Shown here: positions 15,241-22,266 of the stretch, one piece after another
Layout of the letters: each line of letters opens with the position of its first letter
Numbering within the stretch: the first letter of the stretch is position 1
DNA from: Bacillota bacterium
GTDB taxonomy: Bacteria; Bacillota; Clostridia; Peptostreptococcales; Anaerovoracaceae
DNA length: 64,000 bases
Direction: 5' to 3'
NCBI GenBank assembly: GCA_019420525.1
Contig: JAHZHA010000023.1
Coordinates: forward strand, 62,001-126,000
The notes under the pieces: generated by a model
Seen by the model: the letters and a program-made list of their open reading frames with translations, nothing else
Databases searched by the model: none
Told to the model about the DNA's origin: nothing
Made by a program: the position numbers and the translations under genes

Positions 15241-16266
15241 TTGAAGAAGGAAATCATCAGAACAGAAGATGCGGTAGGTAAAATTTTAGCTCATGACATC
15301 ACAAGAATCGTAAAGGGCGAATTCAAAGGCTCGCTCTTCAAAAAAGGTCATATCATAGCTCCGGAAGATGTGGACAGGCTTTTAGATGTAGGTAAGAGCA
15401 ATATCTATGTACTGCAGCTGGACGGCAGTGAGGTTCACGAGGATGAAGCAGGAATCCGGCTGGGAGCAGCCATTGCGGGAGACGGCATCTATACGGAGCC
15501 GCCGAAGGAGAGCCGTGTCAATCTGTTTGCTCAGCACGACGGTGTGCTTAAAATCAATGAAGAAGCGGTTCAGCAGATCAATGATCTGCCGCTGGTCATC
15601 TGCGCGACGTTGCCGAACAATACACCGGTGACGAAAGGGCAGATGCTGGCGGGTACCAAGGTGATTCCACTGGTCGTCAACGAAGCGGACGTCGCAGAGG
15701 CGGAACGCGTCTGCAGGGATGCCGGCCGGGTTATCGAGGTAAAGCCTTATAAAAAGAATAAAGTAGGATGCGTCATTACGGGCAGTGAGGTCTTTTACAA
15801 CCGTATCCCGGATGCCTTTGCTCCTGTCATCACGGAAAAGGTGGAGCATTACGGTTCGGAAATCCTGGAGATCACGTATGCTCCGGACGATATGGATATC
15901 ATTTCCGAAAAGATACTCGATCTCAAAGCCAAGGGCGCTGATGTGATTTTCACCACGGGCGGAATGTCGGTGGATCCGGACGATCTCACACCGTCGGCCA
16001 TTAAGAAAGCGGGTGCGGATATCGTCACCTATGGAGCTTCTGCGCTGCCGGGAGCTATGTTCATGATGGCATATCTGGGAGACACGCCGATTCTCGGGGT
16101 ACCTGCCTGCGGCATGTTTTTCCGTACGACAGTGGTGGATCTGCTCCTTCCCAGAGTTTTCGCAGGTGAGAAGATTGTGAGACGCGATATCACCAGTTTC
16201 GGTGTGGGAGGCCTCTGTATGCAGTGCGATGTCTGCGTGTGGCCGAAGTGTACGTTCGGAAAGTAG
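15241..16266 (+). CDS. Molybdopterin-binding protein (MoeA/MogA-type domain) with C-terminal cysteine cluster
   Basis: This 341-residue protein has an N-terminal ~170 residues that begin KKEIIRTEDAVGKILAHDI, as in molybdopterin-binding partners of Mo-hydroxylases. The C-terminal half is a MoCF-biosynthesis domain with TGSEV and FTTGGMSVDPDDLTP, the fold that binds molybdopterin in MogA and MoeA. The very end carries four cysteines, Cys326, Cys329, Cys332 and Cys337, which could hold a metal or an Fe-S cluster. GGAGG lies 6 bases before the TTG start. It leads a five-gene run to 18267. The location near the Mo-hydroxylase suggests cofactor insertion or sulfuration. It could also be a sensor or storage protein. 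Confidence 0.82.
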   Translation: MKKEIIRTEDAVGKILAHDITRIVKGEFKGSLFKKGHIIAPEDVDRLLDVGKSNIYVLQLDGSEVHEDEAGIRLGAAIAGDGIYTEPPKESRVNLFAQHDGVLKINEEAVQQINDLPLVICATLPNNTPVTKGQMLAGTKVIPLVVNEADVAEAERVCRDAGRVIEVKPYKKNKVGCVITGSEVFYNRIPDAFAPVITEKVEHYGSEILEITYAPDDMDIISEKILDLKAKGADVIFTTGGMSVDPDDLTPSAIKKAGADIVTYGASALPGAMFMMAYLGDTPILGVPACGMFFRTTVVDLLLPRVFAGEKIVRRDITSFGVGGLCMQCDVCVWPKCTFGK

Positions 16267-16351
16267 AGCGGGGAAAGATGGCGGAAGACTCGCTTCGGCG
16301 GAAGGCCGGCGGGTTTGAGTAAGATAAAGATAAGAAATTGGAGGAATAAAA

Positions 16352-17167
16352 ATGGCAGAGTATACGAGAGAGTGGAAATACAGAGCCTGGCATCCGGTAG
16401 AAAAGAAAATGTATTCGCCGGAAGATCTGGAAGAGCCTGATACGGACGAGAACGCGCCGAAAACGATTTTCGGACAGCTGATCGACGGCGTTCTTCATAT
16501 CGCGGACATCAAGACGCAGCCGCCTACTGAATTAGTGCCGATGCAGAGCACAAACTGGTTCGATCAGGAACAGTTCGAAGTATATGAAGGCGATATCGTG
16601 GAGATCGACGGAAATGTCTTTCAGGTGATCTGGGATGATGAGATAGCGGGTTATCTCCTGCTGGGCCTCGACGGCACGATTTCACCGGGCGGGGCTTATC
16701 TCGGCGATGCTATGAAGATCGTAGGCAATATCTTTGAAAACGGAGATGCCGATCCGGATGAACGCAGAAGAGAACTGAAATTCAGAGCCTGGGATCCGGA
16801 TGCAAAGATCATGTATATGCCGGAAGACATCAAAGATCCGCAGACCGATATGATGATCTCTCTCTATGCATATCTCTCTTTCGGTGCGTTATATATCTAT
16901 GATCTGAAAAATGATCCGCCGATGGAGCTGATTCCGATGCAGAAGACCGGATGGAAAGATTCAGAGGGTGCGGAACTTTATGAAGGTGACATTCTCTTCT
17001 ACGGAGAATATGATGAAGTAATTCAGATCGTATGGAGCGATGAGGTAGGCCAGTTTATGCTGATGGCAAACGACGGTACACTTTCTCCGGGCGACAAGAT
17101 GACAGTAGAACAGACAAAACTGGCGGGCAATATCTATGAATCCCCTGCCATGGTACCTCAGCTTTAG
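16352..17167 (+). CDS. Tandem YopX-domain protein
   Basis: This 271-residue protein consists of two copies of a YopX-like domain (about 5-130 and 140-268). Each copy repeats the same order: a KYRAWHP or KFRAWDP opening, a YxPED segment, ELVPMQ or ELIPMQ, a YEGDI strand and a GNIFEN or GNIYES ending. YopX is known as a small protein of phages and prophages with no assigned biochemical role. Here it sits in a housekeeping-looking operon behind a molybdopterin-binding protein, with no phage genes around. GGAGG precedes the ATG by 8 bases. The duplication suggests a pseudo-symmetric binding surface. Confidence 0.78.
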   Translation: MAEYTREWKYRAWHPVEKKMYSPEDLEEPDTDENAPKTIFGQLIDGVLHIADIKTQPPTELVPMQSTNWFDQEQFEVYEGDIVEIDGNVFQVIWDDEIAGYLLLGLDGTISPGGAYLGDAMKIVGNIFENGDADPDERRRELKFRAWDPDAKIMYMPEDIKDPQTDMMISLYAYLSFGALYIYDLKNDPPMELIPMQKTGWKDSEGAELYEGDILFYGEYDEVIQIVWSDEVGQFMLMANDGTLSPGDKMTVEQTKLAGNIYESPAMVPQL

Positions 17168-17184
17168 TAAAGGAGTGTTCAAAT

Positions 17185-17748
17185 ATGGAAGAAACTTACA
17201 AGAGACTGGATGTTTACAATAAAGATATCATCAAAAAGTTCGACGGCATGTACGTGGATTTTTATCTGGAAGACGATATGTTCGAGGTAGAAGGACAGTT
17301 TTTCACTATCGATGGTGAACTCTATATCGAAGTTCACGATTCCGTTATGCATATTCTGGAGATGGCAGGTAAGGAATTGAAAGTGGGTCAGGTAGGCGAA
17401 CTGTTTACAGCCACGAGACCGGATAATCATCGTTTCTATATGGAAATCAATAGGGTTTACTACCTGATGGAAAATCCGAAGGCTGCCGATTTCATTGAGA
17501 TGCTGGAAAAGAATGACGTCAGCCAGTTTTTCCTGAAGCTCACCGACGTGATGGTGAAGTATGATGCGGAGACGAAGAAATGGAAGATCACGAAGAATAA
17601 GATCAATATGTATTACGTTGGAGATACCATCGAATACGATTCCATTGAAGAACTCTTCGAAGACAATGCGGACGTTATGAGCGGTACATGGCAGGCAGTC
17701 GTATACGAAGCCTATGAGGAGGAATCCGACTTCACTGTGTGGCGTTAA
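17185..17748 (+). CDS. Hypothetical protein in the molybdopterin/YopX operon
   Basis: This is a 187-residue acidic, soluble protein with no signal peptide or membrane helix; I do not recognise a family. It is tyrosine- and aspartate-rich, with predicted beta strands in the first half (YVDFYLEDDMFEVEGQFF) and helices in the second (ADFIEMLEKNDVSQFFLKL). It starts 17 bases after the YopX gene with AAAGGAG in front of the ATG, and ends 12 bases before the next gene, so it is cotranscribed. The absence of cysteines argues against a metal-cluster role. A chaperone or scaffold for Mo-enzyme assembly is conceivable from context only. Confidence 0.75.
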   Translation: MEETYKRLDVYNKDIIKKFDGMYVDFYLEDDMFEVEGQFFTIDGELYIEVHDSVMHILEMAGKELKVGQVGELFTATRPDNHRFYMEINRVYYLMENPKAADFIEMLEKNDVSQFFLKLTDVMVKYDAETKKWKITKNKINMYYVGDTIEYDSIEELFEDNADVMSGTWQAVVYEAYEEESDFTVWR

Positions 17749-17760
17749 ACGGAGGTATTT

Positions 17761-17982
17761 ATGGGAAAAGTCGTAATTGAAAGCGGCACAATCGATTTTG
17801 AACCGGTAAGACATAAAGAAGGCTGCGGCAAATGTCCGTCCGGCTGCCGGACAGTCTGCCAGCGTTATAAGACGGTGGACTTCGATATCATCGAAGGTGA
17901 AATGGACGATTTTGAACTGGTTCCCATTACGGTGGACTACGGCTCTTTCCGTAGACCGAAGGCGGACAGTCAGGAAAAGTAA
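17761..17982 (+). CDS. Small protein with a four-cysteine motif
   Basis: This 73-residue protein has Cys22, Cys25, Cys29 and Cys33 in GCGKCPSGCRTVC (CX2CX3CX3C), suited to bind zinc or a [4Fe-4S] cluster. The rest is acidic. It is not a known ferredoxin, since the spacing differs from CX2CX2CX3C. GGAGG lies 6 bases before the ATG. It sits between two unknown genes of the same operon, 12 bases from each, and probably belongs to the same process as the molybdopterin-binding protein. Sulfur or electron delivery during cofactor maturation is a possible role, not shown. Confidence 0.72.
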   Translation: MGKVVIESGTIDFEPVRHKEGCGKCPSGCRTVCQRYKTVDFDIIEGEMDDFELVPITVDYGSFRRPKADSQEK

Positions 17983-17994
17983 GGTGAAAAAATA

Positions 17995-18267
17995 ATGGAA
18001 TTCGATGGAAAGAAAGCGGATATTGTATTTACTATAAAAGCGGTGGAAAGTATCCCCTGTGAACTGAGAGGACAGGTACTCGGCTTCGACAGCCGCGGAG
18101 TTCAGGTTTCCGAGCCGATTACTACACCCTGGCCGATGCCATGGGTGACGGAGGAAATTACGAAATATGCATCCGGCGAGATCGCGATGCCGGAGGAAGA
18201 CAAATTCCGAATCTACAATCCGGAAGAGCCGGATCAGTATGTGTTCGTATCCGTCGAAAAGTTTTAG
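17995..18267 (+). CDS. Hypothetical protein, last gene of the molybdopterin/YopX operon
   Basis: This 90-residue soluble protein is not recognised. It has a basic N-terminus, a GQVLGFDSRGVQVS beta-hairpin, a proline-rich TTPWPMPWV segment and an acidic C-terminal half. AAGGTG precedes the ATG. It lies 12 bases after the small cysteine protein and is followed by hairpins, the strongest being a terminator at 18350-18390. One cysteine only. Function can be inferred only from the operon. Confidence 0.7.
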   Translation: MEFDGKKADIVFTIKAVESIPCELRGQVLGFDSRGVQVSEPITTPWPMPWVTEEITKYASGEIAMPEEDKFRIYNPEEPDQYVFVSVEKF

Positions 18268-18349
18268 TTTTGAAAGACTTTCCGGAGGCGGAACTTCCGG
18301 AAAAGCAGAACAAATAAATCGAAATGCGGCGGTAGCCGGCGCCGTAAGT

Positions 18350-18390
18350 GCGGAACGGAAAATCACAGGATTTTCCGTTTCCGCGTTTTT
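18350..18390 (+). terminator. Intrinsic terminator of the molybdopterin/YopX operon
   Basis: A stem of about 15 bp (18350-18364 with 18369-18384, one bulged T) with a 4-base loop is followed by five T. It lies only 55 bases before the ETF beta gene, so some read-through into that gene is possible. Confidence 0.85.
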
Positions 18391-18444
18391 CTGGGCAGCA
18401 GGCAAATGGCTGAGCGGCCGCAGCATGGCAGAGGGAGAACGGAA

Positions 18445-19236
18445 ATGCTGAAACTGATAGTAACATTAAAACAGGCACCGAGATCGAATATGGTATCGAT
18501 GCAGGATGGAACGAATATCGTCATCCGCGATCCGGATGAAGCGATGCTGACTTTTGACGACTGCAATGCTCTGGAGCTGGCTATGACGATGAAAGATGCC
18601 ATGGGTGATGATATCCACATTACCACTCTCAGCTTTGGAAATGATAAGACAGAAGAAATTCTGAGAGAATCTCTTGCTCTCGGTGTGGATCGGGCGATTC
18701 TTGTAAACGATGAACAGATGAGAGGTTCCGATACGTTGGCAACGGCGAGAGCGCTGGCAGCTGCAATTCGAAGAATCGGAGATTTCGACGCTGTGCTCAC
18801 GGGACATGCCAGTATGGACGGAAGAACAGGATTTGTAGGTCCGATGCTGGCGGAAGAACTCGACCTTCCGTATCTTACCAATGTCAGTCAATTTGAGAAA
18901 GAAGATGACAAACTGATCGTCAGACGAGATCTCGGATCGGTTATCGAGACGTCAGAGTGTTCCTGCCCGGCGGTTCTCAGTAATCTGAAAAAGAAATACA
19001 GTTTGCGGGTCATGTCGATCGCCGGAATCCGTGCGGCGATGAAAATGGAAATCGAGAGATGGGATCTCAGGGATATCGGCCTCGATCCTGCCTGTGTCGG
19101 TCTTTCCGCTGCAGGAGTCGTCATCGATGAAATCCGTCCGTCTAAAAAAGAACGGCTTCAGCTTCAGATGTTTTTCGATCAATATAAAGATGGCGATTTC
19201 GATGATATTCTGAGGGAGATACAGAGAATAAAATAA
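18445..19236 (+). CDS. etfB: Electron transfer flavoprotein, beta subunit, without an adjacent alpha subunit
   Basis: This 263-residue protein matches the beta subunit of electron transfer flavoproteins: it begins LKLIVTLKQAPRSNMV, has the DDCNALELAM segment, and the adenine-nucleotide-binding region with TGHASMDGRTGFVGPMLAEEL. ETFs are heterodimers that shuttle electrons from acyl-CoA or hydroxy-acid dehydrogenases, or bifurcate them. No alpha subunit is adjacent or elsewhere in the window. ATG 18445 is chosen with GAGGGAG about 8 bases upstream. No clear promoter separates it from the terminator at 18350. A terminator follows at 19269-19314. The acyl-CoA synthetase gene is next. Confidence 0.88.
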   Translation: MLKLIVTLKQAPRSNMVSMQDGTNIVIRDPDEAMLTFDDCNALELAMTMKDAMGDDIHITTLSFGNDKTEEILRESLALGVDRAILVNDEQMRGSDTLATARALAAAIRRIGDFDAVLTGHASMDGRTGFVGPMLAEELDLPYLTNVSQFEKEDDKLIVRRDLGSVIETSECSCPAVLSNLKKKYSLRVMSIAGIRAAMKMEIERWDLRDIGLDPACVGLSAAGVVIDEIRPSKKERLQLQMFFDQYKDGDFDDILREIQRIK

Positions 19237-19268
19237 GACAACGAAATATGATTCCTGTGAGGAGACAG

Positions 19269-19314
19269 AACTCCGCTGTGTAAATTTTTTCTTTTGCACA
19301 GTGGAGTTTTTTCT
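19269..19314 (+). terminator. Intrinsic terminator after etfB
   Basis: A 12-bp stem (19269-19280 with 19297-19308, one G-U) and a T-rich tail. Confidence 0.82.
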
Positions 19315-19418
19315 TTTCGATAAAATTAAAAAATTGGCTAAATGCATAAAACATCTCGATTAATCTAGAAGAGATTTGGACGAATATCGATTTTTTTTGT
19401 ATATATGCACATAATTGT

Positions 19419-19447
19419 TTGACATTATTAAGTTGATAGTATACTAT
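19419..19447 (+). promoter_or_regulatory. Promoter of the acyl-CoA synthetase operon, overlapped by a palindrome
   Basis: TTGACA (19419-19424) with TACTAT at 17 bp (19442-19447) or TATACT at 15 bp. The -10 region is a perfect 12-bp palindrome ATAGTATACTAT (19436-19447), a likely operator. The MarR gene downstream (21587) is the natural candidate to bind it. The rest of the gap 19315-19644 is AT-rich leader. Confidence 0.6.
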
Positions 19448-19644
19448 ATATTGGTATGAACAAAATGGCGGATTTTCATATTATATACTGACATAATATA
19501 TTTGAACAAATAATTGACAAACACTATAAAGGATATTATAATCAAAATGAAGTTATTATGTGTACAAAGAATGATTTTTGACACATACGTGAAAATCGTT
19601 TTGATTTCGGGGCGATTGAAAAGCACAGAGGAGGTAAATATATC

Positions 19645-21543
19645 ATGGGTTTTGTCGATGAAAGAAGAAAAGTCGTTATTACGCTTCCGGAGGGAGTATG
19701 GGAGTTCAAGGCTCTCGACGGCAGTGTTCTGAGCAGTCCGGAAGGCGCAGATGAAAAGCTGACAGCAGCTCTGGCAGAGACTGCAAAGCAGCAGGAACTC
19801 ATTTCCGGAGTGAACAGTGCAAAAATTACGGTAGACGGTAAGGATTATGAACTCGCCATTGAAAGAATTCTCGATTTAAAGGTCGGAGAAGTTCTCGAAG
19901 AGACGGCGAAAATTTATCCGGATCAGGAAGCTCTCATTTCCTTCGACGGCACGAAGAGAGTCGATTACAAAACTTTTGAGGCTAACGCTAAAGCTTTCGC
20001 AAAATACCTGCTTAGCATTGGAATTAAAAAAGGCGATCATGTAGGTCTGTGGATGGCGAACGGTGTGGAATCCATGACAGCGGCTTATGCCATCAGTAAG
20101 ATCGGTGCGGTTATGATCGCATTTACTCCATATGAAAAGCAGGACAGAATGGAAGAACTCGTACGGAGATCACAGGTTTCAACTTTCATTCTCTACAGAG
20201 GTGCGAAAGTTCACGAAAATATCGAAATGCTGGCAGACGATATGTATCCTGAGATCAAGACTCAGAAGTACGGCGAACTCAATCTGGAAAAAGCTCCTCT
20301 GCTGAAAAGAGTCATTCTGGTGGATGCAACTGATGAATTTGCATATCCTGGTGTTTATGATTTCAACACAGCTATGGAAGAAGGACGCGCCCTCGACGAT
20401 GCCGCTTTCGAAGAAGCAGAAAAGGCATTTACGGTGAAAGATCTCGCATACGTCATCTATACATCGGGAAGTACCGGATTCCCTAAGGGCGTAATGCTGT
20501 CTCACCTCAATATCGTGGAAAATTCCAATACGCTGATCAAGAGAATGGGACTGGATCACTCCGATAAGATGTGCATGCAGATTCAGCTGTTCCATACATT
20601 CGGTTCTGTCGTATCCGGACTGACTTCTATCATGGTAGGAATTCCTATCGTACTTACCAGCAGATTCAAGCCTGCAGAGTCTCTCGCGATGATCGAAAGA
20701 GAGAGATGTACGACGGTCTGCGGCGTTCCGACGATGTTTATCGGCTTCATCGATACGCTGAAGAAGAATCCGGACGCTTATGAAATTTCCTGTATGAGCA
20801 AGGGTATCACAGCGGGTGCGCCTTGTCCGGAAAAGATGGTAAGGGAAATCGAGGACATCATGAAGATGAAGAATCTCATCGTATGCTATGGTCTGACAGA
20901 GACGTCCCCTTGCATCACGGCTACGAATGTGGACGATTCTCCTGAAATCAAAGGTACCACGGTAGGTACGCTGAACGAAGGTCTGGAAGTGAAGATCGTC
21001 GATCCGAATACGCTGGAAGAACTTCCGGCAGGTGTTCCTGGCGAAATCTGCACGAGGGGCTACAACATCATGATGGGTTACCTCGGAGATCCAGAAAAGA
21101 CTGCTTCTACCTTTACTCCTGACGGCTGGCTGCGCACGGGAGACCAGGGTTACTTTGATGAAAACGGATATCTGAGACTTACCGACAGACTGAAAGATAT
21201 CATCATCCGAAGCGGAGAAAATATCAGCCCGGGTGAAGTGGAAAAGGTTCTGGGTTCCCACCCTGACGTAGAAGAAGCTTATGTTATCGGTGTAAAGGAC
21301 TACAAATACGGTGAAATCGTCGGTACGTTCGTAAGACTGAAAGAAGGTTCCACTCTTACCGCGGAAGAACTGAGAGCTTTCTGCGTCGGCAAGACACCTA
21401 CTCTGTCGATACCTTCCTATTACTGGTTTGTAGATGAATTCCCGCTTCTCACAAACGGAAAAGTTTCCAAGCCTGAATTGAGAAAGATCGCAGAAGCTAC
21501 AAAGGCGGATATGCCGAGAATCGAAGCTCCGAAGAAGAAGTAA
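19645..21543 (+). CDS. AMP-dependent acyl-CoA synthetase
   Basis: This 632-residue enzyme of the ANL superfamily activates an organic acid to its CoA ester via an acyl-adenylate. It carries the P-loop YTSGSTGFPKG (about 272-282), CYGLTETSP (about 415), WLRTGD (about 495) and the C-terminal lysine region NGKVSK. The first ~75 residues are an unusual extension before the standard start of the fold (LEETAKIYPDQEALI). GAGGAGG precedes the ATG. The acid is not readable: medium-chain, aryl or hydroxy acids are all possible. It is followed by a MarR regulator 43 bases on, probably cotranscribed. Codon use is of the highly expressed type. Confidence 0.9.
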   Translation: MGFVDERRKVVITLPEGVWEFKALDGSVLSSPEGADEKLTAALAETAKQQELISGVNSAKITVDGKDYELAIERILDLKVGEVLEETAKIYPDQEALISFDGTKRVDYKTFEANAKAFAKYLLSIGIKKGDHVGLWMANGVESMTAAYAISKIGAVMIAFTPYEKQDRMEELVRRSQVSTFILYRGAKVHENIEMLADDMYPEIKTQKYGELNLEKAPLLKRVILVDATDEFAYPGVYDFNTAMEEGRALDDAAFEEAEKAFTVKDLAYVIYTSGSTGFPKGVMLSHLNIVENSNTLIKRMGLDHSDKMCMQIQLFHTFGSVVSGLTSIMVGIPIVLTSRFKPAESLAMIERERCTTVCGVPTMFIGFIDTLKKNPDAYEISCMSKGITAGAPCPEKMVREIEDIMKMKNLIVCYGLTETSPCITATNVDDSPEIKGTTVGTLNEGLEVKIVDPNTLEELPAGVPGEICTRGYNIMMGYLGDPEKTASTFTPDGWLRTGDQGYFDENGYLRLTDRLKDIIIRSGENISPGEVEKVLGSHPDVEEAYVIGVKDYKYGEIVGTFVRLKEGSTLTAEELRAFCVGKTPTLSIPSYYWFVDEFPLLTNGKVSKPELRKIAEATKADMPRIEAPKKK

Positions 21544-21586
21544 GACTTTATCAGTTAAATCCAATGATTAAGAGAGGATGTATTCT

Positions 21587-22027
21587 ATGTTTGACATCGA
21601 TGAAGAAATGACATACCTGGTTTATGTCATGCAAAAAAGAATGCGTCGACAGATGTCTGCTGCTCTGGACAGAGATGATATTACTTTGGAACAGTATGTG
21701 GTACTTTACAATTTAGTTGATCAGGACGGTATTAATCAGAAAAGTTTATCGCATAAAGTGGACAAAGACCAGGCCACTCTTGCCAGGATTCTGGATATCC
21801 TGGAAAACAGAGGCTATGTGGTAAGACGCACGACGGAAAAGGACCGCAGAGCGTTTCTCGTCTTTATAACCGATGAAGGTAAAAATAAGGTCAAAGAGAT
21901 CGCGAGACGTCTGGGAGCGGTTCACAAAGAAATTGTGGAGGGCATACCGTCAGATCGGGTGGATCTGTTTGTGGAACTCATCAAGCAGATGAACCAGAAT
22001 CTTTCGGAAAAAGAACTGCATCAGTAG
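21587..22027 (+). CDS. MarR-family transcriptional regulator
   Basis: This 146-residue winged-helix repressor shows the MarR layout: a helical N-terminus, a recognition helix region (NQKSLSHKVDKDQATLARILDILENRGYV), then the wing with RRTTEKDRRAFLVFITDEG. The ATG at 21587 is 9 bases after GAGAGG; the ATG at 21578 overlaps that site. It is the second gene of the acyl-CoA synthetase operon and would be expected to respond to the aromatic or acyl acid, or its CoA ester, and to bind the palindrome at 19436-19447. That target is inference. Confidence 0.9.
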   Translation: MFDIDEEMTYLVYVMQKRMRRQMSAALDRDDITLEQYVVLYNLVDQDGINQKSLSHKVDKDQATLARILDILENRGYVVRRTTEKDRRAFLVFITDEGKNKVKEIARRLGAVHKEIVEGIPSDRVDLFVELIKQMNQNLSEKELHQ

Positions 22028-22087
22028 CGGAGGTTTTCCGCTTTTCCGGTGCGGCTTCAATGGGAGTTTACGATAGAATTCTGTGCG

Positions 22088-22134
22088 GAGAGGATTCCGG
22101 ATGGCAATAGCTGTCCGGAATTCTCTCTGTTTTT
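22088..22134 (+). terminator. Intrinsic terminator after the MarR gene
   Basis: A 14-bp stem with a single mismatch (22088-22101 with 22114-22127) is followed by five T. Confidence 0.88.
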
Positions 22135-22151
22135 GCTTCGGAAAGTTAAAA

Positions 22152-22180
22152 TTGTAAATTCGGTGTAAAGAATGTAAAAT
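22152..22180 (+). promoter_or_regulatory. Promoter of the sulfatase-phosphoesterase-deoB operon
   Basis: TTGTAA (22152-22157), 17 bp, TAAAAT (22175-22180). Confidence 0.5.
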
Positions 22181-22266
22181 AGATTCAATATGACAGAATA
22201 ATTCCGAAGCAGTCAGACGAAGCGGAAACAGGATGACAATAAATTCAGAAAAGGTGAGGATTCGTT

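Noticed and set aside
16352..17167. Prophage remnant, because of the YopX domains
   Set aside because: No integrase, structural or lysis genes are nearby, and the operon and codon use fit the chromosome.
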